Origin: an uncultured Oscillospiraceae bacterium
GTDB taxonomy: Bacteria > Bacillota > Clostridia > Oscillospirales > Oscillospiraceae
Assembly: GCA_934589525.1 (NCBI GenBank)
Contig: CAKTOB010000005.1
Span: 1-64,000 of the forward strand
Direction: 5' to 3'
Length of the DNA stretch: 64,000 nucleotides
Within the stretch, counting starts at the first letter, position 1. Each line of letters opens with the position of its first letter. Positions 15,685 through 24,400 of the stretch are shown in pieces. Both the position numbers and the translations under genes were made by a program. The notes under the pieces are model-generated. The model did no database searches. It had not been told where the DNA came from and saw nothing but the letters and a program-made list of their open reading frames with translations.

Positions 15685-16668
15685 TTATTGATAGAACACT
15701 TCGTCAATGGTCTTTTCCAGAGCGGCCTGGTCCGGGTAGAATTCCATAAATTCATTCCCTACCTTGGCTTCGCCCTCAATGGTCACAAAGTCTTCGATCT
15801 TCGCCTCCATCAGCCGATCCGCCAGCTTCTGGAGCTGACTCACGGTATAGTCGGTCTGGAAGGCATCCCCCAGGCTCAATGTCAGCTTGGTAAGCAGGTC
15901 CGGGTCTTCCTTGGCCGCAGCGATCAAACGCTCGATCAGAGCGGACATATACTGCTCCTGCCGCTTCATGCGACTGATGTTGGTCTGGTCTCCGGCACCG
16001 TGGCGTCCCCGGACGTAGTTCAGGGATTCCTGCCCCATGAGCGTTACCGTTTCACCCTTGATCAAGGTCTGACTGTCCTGAAAATCATCCAGTACGGTGA
16101 CGGTGACGCCGCCTACCGCATCATTGACCGTGGGAACAGCATCCATGGTAAAGCTCATATAATGGTCAATGGGCACGCCCAGGAATTTGGACACCACCTT
16201 TTTGGCATTGATGCAGCTGTCAGAGCCGCCGCTGCCATAGGTATGGGCCAGAGCCAGCTGACCGGTAAAGGTGCCCGCCTCGTCTCCGAAGACGCCGAGA
16301 CGGATAATCTCGGTCATGGTATCCCGGTTCAGAAGCAGGGGCGTGCAGACATTCGTATCCTTATCCAGCACCAGCACCAGATTAAAGTCGGACTGCATAT
16401 CGTTGATATAGGCCCGGCTGTCATCGGGGTACTCATTTTTATCCAATCCCAGAACCAGAATGGTTTCCAGGTTCTCTTTTCGTTTACGGACTTCCTCTGT
16501 GGACGGGACAGTGGGTGCTTCCGTTACGGCTGCGGACGTGACCTCCGTAGGGGCCTGCTTTTGTTGGCAGCCGCAGAAAAGAAAAACAGCACTCAAGGCG
16601 AGCAAGCCCGCCCTGAGTGCCAGGTAGGAACGATTACTTGTTCTCAACCAGGAACGCAATGGGACCAA
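15685..16668 (-). CDS. LytR-CpsA-Psr (LCP) family lipoprotein
   Basis: A 327-aa protein. LCP features: ETILVLGLDKNE near residue 68, LLNRDTM near 112, GGSDSCINAKKVVSKFLG near 148, PTVNDAVGGVTV near 180, and YVRGRHGAGDQTNISRMKRQ near 220, with the arginines that bind polyprenyl phosphate in the family. LCP enzymes attach wall polymers to peptidoglycan. The N-terminus is a signal peptide ending FLFCGCQQ, so it is probably a lipoprotein. There is no ATG start: the frame opens at TTG (16668) or TTG (16647), 35 bp inside the upstream gene. A terminator-shaped hairpin sits within the signal-peptide codons (see findings). Confidence 0.85.
   Translation of the reverse strand: MVPLRSWLRTSNRSYLALRAGLLALSAVFLFCGCQQKQAPTEVTSAAVTEAPTVPSTEEVRKRKENLETILVLGLDKNEYPDDSRAYINDMQSDFNLVLVLDKDTNVCTPLLLNRDTMTEIIRLGVFGDEAGTFTGQLALAHTYGSGGSDSCINAKKVVSKFLGVPIDHYMSFTMDAVPTVNDAVGGVTVTVLDDFQDSQTLIKGETVTLMGQESLNYVRGRHGAGDQTNISRMKRQEQYMSALIERLIAAAKEDPDLLTKLTLSLGDAFQTDYTVSQLQKLADRLMEAKIEDFVTIEGEAKVGNEFMEFYPDQAALEKTIDEVFYQ
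16577..16620 (-). terminator. Terminator-like hairpin overlapping the LCP signal-peptide codons
   Basis: Minus-strand RNA from 16620 to 16589 folds as a 15-bp stem (two G-U pairs) closed by a CUUG-type loop, followed by TGTTTTTCTTTT. It begins 14 nt after the stop of the secreted-protein gene. On the plus strand the two positions become A-C mismatches, so it is built for leftward RNA. Confidence 0.7.
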
Positions 16669-17221
16669 CGCCGTCCAGCTTTACGTCAACGGTGCCGTCC
16701 TTGTTGACCGTCACGTTTTCCAGAGCCAGGGGAACCCACTTGCCGTCAACAAAACGCATGACAACAACGGTGGTGCCTTCCTTGACATCCAGCTTGAAGC
16801 TCACGGTAATAGTGGTGCCCTCGGTTTCCAGCAGCTTGGCCACATCTTCGGAAACAGAAACGTTGACCAGGTCACGAACCACCAGGTTCGCCACGGGGAC
16901 ATCGATCTTGGCTTCCTCCAACACGGTCTTCAGCTCGGGAACAGCCTTCTCCAGGGACTCCGCCTTGGCGATGACATCGTAAGCCTTGTCCAGCTCAGCC
17001 TTGACCTCGGGGGTCATGTCCTTTGCCGCAACAGACTCAACCTTGATGTCGGAAGCCTTGACCTCGACCTTGGTGCCGTCAGCGGCCACGACCTCAGCGG
17101 ACTTGGTCACGACGGGGGCATCCTTCTGCGTGACACTGGCAGTAAAGCTATCAGCGAACACAGCCACAGACAGCATGGCAACCAGCAGCACGCAGGATAC
17201 TACGCGTACAAGATTCTTCAT
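16634..17221 (-). CDS. Secreted hypothetical protein
   Basis: A 195-aa exported protein. The signal peptide is about 23 residues (MKNLVRVVSCVLLVAML, cleavage after VFA). The mature part is rich in Val, Lys, Asp and Glu, without cysteine, with a likely helical stretch at 65-105 and a beta-rich C-terminal half ending in VGPIAFLVENK. Such C-termini occur in Firmicutes proteins with repeated surface modules. GAAAGGTGAGG lies upstream of ATG. A long structured leader and two candidate promoters precede it, suggesting strong or regulated expression. No family recognised. Confidence 0.75.
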   Translation of the reverse strand: MKNLVRVVSCVLLVAMLSVAVFADSFTASVTQKDAPVVTKSAEVVAADGTKVEVKASDIKVESVAAKDMTPEVKAELDKAYDVIAKAESLEKAVPELKTVLEEAKIDVPVANLVVRDLVNVSVSEDVAKLLETEGTTITVSFKLDVKEGTTVVVMRFVDGKWVPLALENVTVNKDGTVDVKLDGVGPIAFLVENK

Positions 17222-17245
17222 GTTGTTTACCTCACCTTTCTAAAG

Positions 17246-17404
17246 ATTATAGAAATACCGGTTTTCGGTAAATCTACCTATATGTACTGTCAAGCGAATA
17301 CTCTCGACTTCCATTTTCGCCAAACAGTGGAGCAATCGGTTTCTTCTGTCAGAAGTATCCAATCGCTCTCCTAGCACTATACCATATTCCCCATGGAAAG
17401 TCAA
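17246..17404 (-). promoter_or_regulatory. Two candidate promoters and structured 5' leader of the secreted protein gene
   Basis: Distal promoter: TTGACT (17399-17404) and TATAGT (17376-17381), spacer 17 bp. Its transcript would begin with a hairpin at 17330-17368: 10 bp outer stem with two G-U pairs and an inner CUUCU/AGAAG stem. A nearer TATAAT at 17246-17251 has a weak -35. No known riboswitch class was recognised. Confidence 0.55.
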
Positions 17405-17441
17405 CACTCCAGCCATAGCCGTTGTATAATTTTCCCGCTGC

Positions 17442-17636
17442 TTACACGTCGATGACGGAATTGGGAATGATCACGGCGGCGATCAGATAGGCCACGATGC
17501 CGGTGCCGCCCATGAGACCCAGAACAGCCCAGACAAGACGGATAATGGTGGGGTCGATGCCAAAGAATTCGCCCAAGCCGCCGCAGACACCGCAGATCAT
17601 TTTGTTGGTATGGGATTTATACAGTTTCTTGTTCAT
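17442..17636 (-). CDS. PspC domain protein
   Basis: A 64-aa membrane protein, the length of a bare PspC domain: [25 protein letters not shown] at residues 12-36 in pattern, then a glycine-rich helix [18 protein letters not shown]. PspC proteins take part in envelope stress responses in some bacteria; in Firmicutes stand-alone short forms are common and poorly studied. It lies 15 bp after the kinase gene and is probably cotranscribed with it. Confidence 0.85.
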   Translation of the reverse strand: MNKKLYKSHTNKMICGVCGGLGEFFGIDPTIIRLVWAVLGLMGGTGIVAYLIAAVIIPNSVIDV

Positions 17637-17651
17637 ATTGCTTCCTCCTGT

Positions 17652-18335
17652 TTATTCTTCTTCATTCTTTAGGATGGCTTCTTGCAGCAACCCCTGAATT
17701 TCCCGGTGGATGTCTTCAATGGAGCGCATGGCTCCGTCCCGGCAGCACTCCACGGTTTTCCAGCCCAGATGGTCGGCGCAGAATCGGGCGGCGGCCTGAC
17801 TTCTACTGAGATACCCCCGGTCTCGCTCGTGGATGTCTTTTTTGCTTTCATCCCCGCTGTAGCGCCGGGTCATCAGCTGCTGGCTGACCTGAGGGTCCAC
17901 GCTGAGGTAGATCACGAGATCAGGAGACGGAATGCCCAGCTTTTCATATTCAAAGTCAAACAGCCATTTTAAAAAGGGCTCCCACTGCTGCCTGGGAAGC
18001 TTGCTGCACTGGTGGATGGCATTGGAGGTGGTGTAGCGGTCCGCAATAATGATGCCCCGTTCGTAATCCCGGCACCAATCCCGCTTAAAGGAGGCGAACC
18101 GGTCCACGGCGAAAAAGGAGCTGGCAGCGTAGGCGTTTACATCCTGGGGGTCAGAGCCGAACTGGCCGGACAGATACATTTTCACCAGTGCCGAAGAGTC
18201 CGAGCCGTAGTCCGGAAAGGATACCTCCCGAACGGCGACGCCCTCCTGTGCCAATGTCTTTGCCAAAAGCTTTGCCTGGGTGGCCTTTCCGCTGCCGTCC
18301 AGGCCCTCAATGGCCAGTAGTGTCTTCTTCGCCAT
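17652..18335 (-). CDS. Thymidylate kinase-like (d)NMP kinase
   Basis: A 227-aa P-loop kinase. Walker A is IEGLDGSGKATQ near residues 8-19; the DR(Y/H) motif reads IIIADRYTTSNAIHQ near 95, and a lid-like RRYSGDESKKDIHERD occurs near 160. This is the thymidylate kinase pattern (dTMP to dTDP), though slightly divergent from housekeeping Tmk. The ATG at 18335 puts the P-loop at the usual place; an earlier in-frame start adds five residues. No other tmk is visible in this window, so whether it is the main enzyme cannot be judged. Confidence 0.82.
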   Translation of the reverse strand: MAKKTLLAIEGLDGSGKATQAKLLAKTLAQEGVAVREVSFPDYGSDSSALVKMYLSGQFGSDPQDVNAYAASSFFAVDRFASFKRDWCRDYERGIIIADRYTTSNAIHQCSKLPRQQWEPFLKWLFDFEYEKLGIPSPDLVIYLSVDPQVSQQLMTRRYSGDESKKDIHERDRGYLSRSQAAARFCADHLGWKTVECCRDGAMRSIEDIHREIQGLLQEAILKNEEE

Positions 18336-18426
18336 GGCCTTCTCCTCCAATTCTCTTTGGTCCTTTGCCGTATTTTACACGCAACGCTATCATACGCCAA
18401 ATTTGTAAAAAAATCAAGGACTTCCT

Positions 18427-20916
18427 TTATTCCACGGAGGTCACGGTATAATCCTCCGCCTCTACCGCCTGCTTTAGATCTGCGTCCGGCACCTCTTTGT
18501 CAAGAATCACCAGGGCGGTGCCTGCCTGGTAGTCGGCGGTGGCGGAAACCACCCCGTCAATGGATTCCAGGGCTTTTTGCACCGCGTTCTCGCAGTGGTG
18601 GCACATCATGCCCTCAATATGCAGCCGTTTCTCCATGCGTTTTTGCTGCTTTTCCCGGCGCTTATGGTCATGGGCCGTATCGTAGAGCTTGCACAGATTC
18701 AGCCGCAGGGCGTTGCTCACCACGCAGAAGCTGGAAAGGCTCATGGCGGCGGCACCGAACATGGGATTTAGGGTCAGGCCCAGGCCCACAAAGCAGCCTG
18801 CCGCCAGAGGAATGCCGATGGTATTGTAGAAAAAGGCCCAAAATAGGTTCTCGTGGATATTGCGCAGGGTGGCCCGGCTCAGGCGAATGGCTGCGGGCAC
18901 ATCCAGGAGGCTGCTTTTCATCAGCACCACGTCCGCCGCATCGATGGCCACGTCCGTACCGGCACCGATGGCAATGCCCGTATCCGCCCGGGTCAGGGCC
19001 GGGGCATCGTTGATGCCGTCACCCACCATGGCTACCTTGCCTTGGGCTCTCAGGGAACGGATCACCGCCTCCTTGCCCTCCGGCAGGACCCCGGCAATGA
19101 CCTCATCCACACCGGCCTGGGTACCGATGGCCTGGGCGGTGCGTTGGTTGTCACCGGTAAGCATGACCACCCGGATGCCCATATTCCGCAGCTGGGTGAT
19201 GGCCTGGGCGCTGTCTTCTTTAATGGTATCCGCCACACAGATCATACCGGCAAACCGGCCGTCCAAGGCAAAGAGCAAGGGGGTCTTTCCCTGCTGGGCA
19301 AGCTCTGCCGCCCGGGCCTCCGTTTCCCCCAGAATTGCCGCCTGGGTTTTTACAAAGGCAAGGCTGCCGCCCACCAATTGCTTTCCGTCTAAAAGTGCTT
19401 TCAGGCCGTTTCCGGGCAGGGCCGAAAAATCCGTAACAGCTTTAGGCTCAAGCCTCCGGCTGCTGCCCGCCTCCAGAATGGCCTTTGCCAAGGGATGCTC
19501 GCTTTTGCTTTCCAGGGACAGGGCCAGCTCCAGCAGGCCTTTTTCAGAGAATTCTCCCTGGGGAATCAGGTCCGTGACCTTGGGGGTTCCCGTGGTGATG
19601 GTTCCGGTTTTGTCCAGCACCACGATTTGGGTCTTTCCGGTCTCTTCCAGGGATACGGCATTCTTAAAGAGGATGCCGTTCTTGGCCCCTACCCCGTTGC
19701 CCACCATAATGGCCACCGGCGTGGCAAGGCCCAAGGCGCAGGGGCAGCTGATGACCAGCACGGAAATGCCCCGGGCCAGGGCAAAGGCAAAGTCTCGGCC
19801 CAAAAGCAGCCACACCAGGGTGGTCACAATGGCAATACTGATCACCCCGGGGACAAATACCCCAGAAACCCGGTCCGCAATTTTTGCAATGGGGGCCTTG
19901 GTGGCCGCTGCATCGGAGACCATTTTGATGATCTGGGACAGGGTGGTGTCCTCCCCTACCCGGCTGGCTTCACAGCGCAGAAAACCGGACTGGTTGATGG
20001 TGGCGGCGGAGACGGTGCTTCCCGGGGCCTTGTCCACAGGGATGCTCTCCCCCGTCAGGGCCGCTTCATCCACCGCACCGGTGCCTTCCAGCACCACCCC
20101 GTCTACGGGAATGCTCTGCCCCGGCCGGACCACAAACACATCGCCCTTGCGAACCTCCCCAATGGGTACCGTCACTTCCATTCCCTGGCGGAGGAGGGTA
20201 GCGGTCTGGGGGGCCAGCTTCATCAAAGCTTTCAGAGCATCGGTGGTCTTGCCCTTGGACCGGGCTTCCAGCATTTTGCCCACGGTGATGAGGGTCAGGA
20301 TCATGGCGGCGGATTCAAAATAGAATTCGTTCATATAGGTCATGACTCCGGCCACATCCCCCTGCATTTGGGCATCGGTCATGGCAAACAGGGCATAGAC
20401 GCTCCACAGGAACGATGCCGAGGAGCCCAGGGCCACCAGGGAATCCATATTGGGGGACCGATTCCACAAAGCCTTGAAGCCGGAAATAAAGAATTTCTGG
20501 TTGATGACCATGACAATGGCTGCCAGCAGCAGCTGGGCCAGGCCCATGGCCACATGGTTCCCCTCCAGGAAGCCCGGCAGGGGCCAGCCCCACATCATAT
20601 GGCCCATGGATAGATACATCAGCAGCGCCAGAAAGCCCACGGAGGCCATCAGCCGCCTTTTGAGTTTGGGGGTCTCCCGGTCTTCCAGCGCATTTTCCTG
20701 GGGCTGGGGCGTTTTGGCGCCCTTTACGGCGGCGCCGTAGCCCGCCTGTTCCACCGCCCGGATAATGGCGCTTTCCTCCGCCGTACCCTCCACGCCCATG
20801 GAGTTTGTCAGCAGGCTCACGGCGCAGCTGCTGACCCCGGGCACCTGGTTCACCGCCTTTTCCACCCGGGCAACACATGCGGCACAGCTCATGCCCGTTA
20901 CGTCAAATTGTTTCAT
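18427..20916 (-). CDS. copA: Copper-exporting P1B-type ATPase with N- and C-terminal HMA domains
   Basis: An 829-aa membrane ATPase. N-terminal metal-binding domain GMSCAACVARV at residues 8-18. Transmembrane metal site VISCPCALGLATP near 390, phosphorylation site VLDKTGTITTGTP near 435, ATP-binding HP in SKSEHPLAKA near 475, hinge GDGINDAPAL near 630. After the last helices a Lys/Arg-rich linker leads to a second HMA domain with GMMCHHCENAV near 770, like a fused CopZ chaperone. CPC fits copper(I) export. It lies 33 bp after csoR with AGGAGG before the ATG, in one copper-induced operon. Confidence 0.93.
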   Translation of the reverse strand: MKQFDVTGMSCAACVARVEKAVNQVPGVSSCAVSLLTNSMGVEGTAEESAIIRAVEQAGYGAAVKGAKTPQPQENALEDRETPKLKRRLMASVGFLALLMYLSMGHMMWGWPLPGFLEGNHVAMGLAQLLLAAIVMVINQKFFISGFKALWNRSPNMDSLVALGSSASFLWSVYALFAMTDAQMQGDVAGVMTYMNEFYFESAAMILTLITVGKMLEARSKGKTTDALKALMKLAPQTATLLRQGMEVTVPIGEVRKGDVFVVRPGQSIPVDGVVLEGTGAVDEAALTGESIPVDKAPGSTVSAATINQSGFLRCEASRVGEDTTLSQIIKMVSDAAATKAPIAKIADRVSGVFVPGVISIAIVTTLVWLLLGRDFAFALARGISVLVISCPCALGLATPVAIMVGNGVGAKNGILFKNAVSLEETGKTQIVVLDKTGTITTGTPKVTDLIPQGEFSEKGLLELALSLESKSEHPLAKAILEAGSSRRLEPKAVTDFSALPGNGLKALLDGKQLVGGSLAFVKTQAAILGETEARAAELAQQGKTPLLFALDGRFAGMICVADTIKEDSAQAITQLRNMGIRVVMLTGDNQRTAQAIGTQAGVDEVIAGVLPEGKEAVIRSLRAQGKVAMVGDGINDAPALTRADTGIAIGAGTDVAIDAADVVLMKSSLLDVPAAIRLSRATLRNIHENLFWAFFYNTIGIPLAAGCFVGLGLTLNPMFGAAAMSLSSFCVVSNALRLNLCKLYDTAHDHKRREKQQKRMEKRLHIEGMMCHHCENAVQKALESIDGVVSATADYQAGTALVILDKEVPDADLKQAVEAEDYTVTSVE

Positions 20917-20949
20917 ATGCTTCCTCCTGTCTGTTTTGCATGGGAATGA

Positions 20950-21261
20950 TTATTTCATCAGCTTTTGCAGAATGGTCACCAATTCCTCAATGACCTCGTC
21001 CTTCCCGGCCCGAATATCCCGGGCAACACACCCCTCAATATGATGGGCCAAAATTTCCTTATTAAACGCATTCATGGCGGCGTTGACGGCGGCGGACTGG
21101 GTCAGGATGTCATAGCAGTAGGCATCCCGCTCGATCATGGCCTGTAGGCCCCGAACCTGACCCTCTATGCGTTTGAGCCGGTTTTGGAGCTTTCGCTTTT
21201 CCTCCTGGCTCCGCAGGGTGGTTTTATCCGTGCCGCCGCAGCAGCAATTGGCTCCTTCCAT
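20950..21261 (-). CDS. csoR: CsoR-family copper-sensing repressor
   Basis: A 103-aa all-helical regulator of the DUF156 family. The DNA/RNA-binding helix has LQNRLKRIEGQVRGLQAMIE at residues 24-43 in pattern. Metal ligands of the CsoR type are present: Cys in DAYCYDILTQ near 49, and His-Cys in HHIEGC near 74-78. An extra N-terminal CCCGG may add metal binding. The two ATACCCC-type operators at its own promoter support copper-responsive autoregulation with copA. Confidence 0.92.
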   Translation of the reverse strand: MEGANCCCGGTDKTTLRSQEEKRKLQNRLKRIEGQVRGLQAMIERDAYCYDILTQSAAVNAAMNAFNKEILAHHIEGCVARDIRAGKDEVIEELVTILQKLMK

Positions 21262-21284
21262 TTTGAAAACTCCTTTCCGATTTG

Positions 21285-21334
21285 ATACCCCTTGGGGGTA
21301 TTTTGATTATATACCCCTACAGGGTATTTGTCAA
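21285..21334 (-). promoter_or_regulatory. csoR-copA promoter with two CsoR operators
   Basis: Consensus promoter on the minus strand: TTGACA (21329-21334), 17-bp spacer, TATAAT (21306-21311). Operator 1, ATACCCCTACAGGGTAT (21311-21327), fills the spacer; operator 2, ATACCCCTTGGGGGTAT (21285-21301), lies just downstream. Both match the GC-tract palindrome known for CsoR. Binding would block polymerase until copper releases CsoR. Confidence 0.92.
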
Positions 21335-21353
21335 GTCTTTCTAAAGCTGCCCT

Positions 21354-21400
21354 GAACGTCAAAACCGGCGGTCCACTGGGAACCGCCGGTTTTGACGTTC
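21354..21400 (-). terminator. Terminator after the giant activase gene
   Basis: A 19-bp perfect inverted repeat (21354-21372 and 21382-21400) with a CAAAACCGGCGGT core and matching ACCGCCGGTTTTG. It starts right after the stop of the activase gene and separates it from the csoR promoter. Confidence 0.8.
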
Positions 21401-21402
21401 AT

Positions 21403-24400
21403 TTATTGATCTTTGTTCTCCGACTGCTTTTTCATGTTCTCTCTGGCAACCGAGAGCATCAGCTTGATGCGGTTGAGCTGATTGACCTCGCTGGCGCCGG
21501 GGTCATAGTCCACGGCGGCAATATTGGCCTGGGGGTAGTTCTTTTTCAGTACCTTGATGACGCCCTTGCCCACCACATGGTTGGGAAGACAGGCAAAGGG
21601 CTGGATGCAGATCACATTGGGCACACCGGAGGTGATGAGTTCGATCATTTCTCCCGCCAGGAACCAGCCCTCGCCGTACTGGTTGCCCAGGGACAGATAG
21701 GGTTTGGTCATTTCCGCAATGCGCTCAATGGGCACCGGGGCACTGAACCGGCGGCTCTTCCGCAGGGCATCCACGGCAGGCCGACGCAGGGACTTGAGTA
21801 TCTGGATGCCCGCCTTGGCGGTAAACTCCGAGCCGAATCCGGCACCCAGGTATTCATGGCGGTATTTGCCCCCCAGCAGGCAGTAGTTAAAGAAATCCAG
21901 CATATCCGGCACCACCACCTCGGCACCCTCCGCCTCCAAAAGCTCCACCAGATGATTGTTGGCCAGAGGCATATACTTGACCAGAATCTCCCCCACCACG
22001 CCCACTCTGGGCTTGCGAAGGGTTTCGTCAATAGGCAGGTTGTCAAAGGCGTTGACGATGCCCCGGCAGACCCAGCCGAAGGAATAGGTGCTGTCCTTAT
22101 TCACCAGGGAGTCGATGCAAATCTCCTTCCAGGTCTGGTGCAGGGCCTCTGCAGAGCCGGGGACCTTTTCGTAGGGCCGGACCCGGTAGAGGCAGCGCAT
22201 AAACAGGTCCCCATACACCAGAGCATACACCGCGTCCACCGCCAAAGAGGGGGTAATGCGGAAGCCGCTGTTCTTCTCCATGCCGTTGGCATTGACGGAA
22301 ATCACCGGGATATTGGGATAGCCCGCCTTTTGCAGGGCCCGGCGGATAAAGGCCACATAGTTGCTGGCCCGGCAGCAGCCGCCGGTCTGGCTCATCATAA
22401 TGGCCAGGTGATCCGTATCATATTGGCCGGAAAGCACCGCCTCCATAATCTGGCCAACCACGGTGATGGAGGGGAAGCAGGCATCGTTATTGACGTATTT
22501 CAGCCCCGTATCAATGGCCGTCCGGTCATCGTTGGGCAGCACCACCACATTGTAGCCGTGCTTCCGGAACACCGGCTGCAACAGCTCAAAGTGGATGGGG
22601 CTCATCTGGGGGGCCAGAATCGTATAGCCCTCCTGCTGCATTTTTTCCGTGTACTCCACCCGCTGGAAATTCACGGGATGGGGGTCTGCGGTGATACGCT
22701 CGGCCTTTCGCATGTTCATGGCGGCAATCAAACTGCGAATGCGGATGCGAACGGCCCCCAAGTTGTTGACCTCATCGATTTTCAAAAGAGTGTAGAGCTT
22801 GTTGCTGCCCTCCAGGATTTCGTTCACCTGGTCCGTGGTCACCGCATCCAGGCCGCAGCCGAAGGAATTGAGCTGCAACAGCTCCAAATCATCCCGATTC
22901 CGGACAAACCGGGCGGCGGAATAAAGCCTGGAATGGTAGACCCACTGGTCCACAATGCGCAGGTGCTGGTCCTCCTCCGGGTCCGGCAGGCTGTCCTCTG
23001 TCAGTACTGTGAGGCCATAGGAGGCGATGAGTTCCGGGATGCCGTGGTTGATCTCCGGGTCGATGTGATAGGGCCGCCCGGCCAGGACAATGCCGCTGCC
23101 GCCCTTTTCTTCCATCTCCTTGAGAACTTTCCGGCCCTCCGCTACAATGTCGGCCTTGGCCTTTCGCTGCTCCGCCCAGGCCAGGCGCACCGCCTCTTTC
23201 ACCTCCCCGGCGGGGATGTTCCATTCCTCCTTGCAGACCTTTACCAGCCGCTCGGCGGCGACCTTTTCATTGGTAAAGGCCACAAAGGGCCGGATGTAAC
23301 GGATTTTCCCTTCGGTAACGGCTTCCACATTGTTTTTAAGGTTCTCCGCATAGGAGGCCACCATGGGGCAGCTGTAGTGATTCTGGGCATCCTTGTGCTC
23401 CTGGTATTCATAGAAGACACAGGGGTGGAAAATGGTGGTGATACCCTGGTCAATGAGCCACTGAACATGGCCGTGGGCCAGCTTGGCGGGATAGCACTCG
23501 GATTCCGAGGGGATGGAGTCCATGCCCAGCTCGTAAATTTTTCGGTCCGAGAAGGGGGACAGCACCGCCCGAATGCCAAGCTTGCGGAAGAAGGTGGCCC
23601 AGAAGGGGTAGTTTTCATACATATTAAGCACTCTGGGAAGGCCCAGGGTACCCCGGGTCGCCTCTTCCTCAGTAAGAGGGGTATAGTCAAACATCCGCTG
23701 CCGCTTGTAGGCGACCATGTTGGGGGCCTTCTCCCCGGTGCCGGATTTCCCGGCACCCTTTTCGCAGCGGTTGCCGGTAATGTGCCGCCGTCCTCCGGGG
23801 AACACATTGACGGTAAGCATGCAGTTGTTGCCGCAGCCGCCGCAGCGTCTGGTTTTGGTGGTATAGGTCAAATCCACGATTTCTTCCAGAGGAAGCATGG
23901 TGCTTCCCTCTCCACGGTCGTGGCTTCTGGCGATCAGAGCCGCGCCAAAGGCACCCATGAGCCCCGCAATATCCGGGCAGACCACCTGAGTTCCCGCGAT
24001 CTGCTCAAAAGCCCGCAGCACCGCCTGATTGTGGAAGGTGCCGCCCTGAACCACGATGTGGCTGCCAAGCTCCTTGGCGGAGCTGAGCTTGATGACCTTA
24101 AAGAGGGCATTTTTAATGACGGAATAGGCAAGGCCCGCAGAAATGTCCGAAACCTTCGCCCCCTCCTTCTGGGCCTGCTTCACGTTGGAGTTCATGAACA
24201 CCGTGCAGCGGGTGCCCAGGTCCACCGGGTGCTCCGCAAAAAGGGCCTCTTGGGCAAACTGCTGGGCGGTAAAGCCCAGGGAATTTGCAAAATTCTCAAT
24301 AAAGGAGCCGCAGCCGGAGGAACAGGCCTCGTTGAGCATAATAGTATCCACGGCCCCATTTTTCAGGCGGATGCACTTCATATCCTGGCCGCCGATGTCC

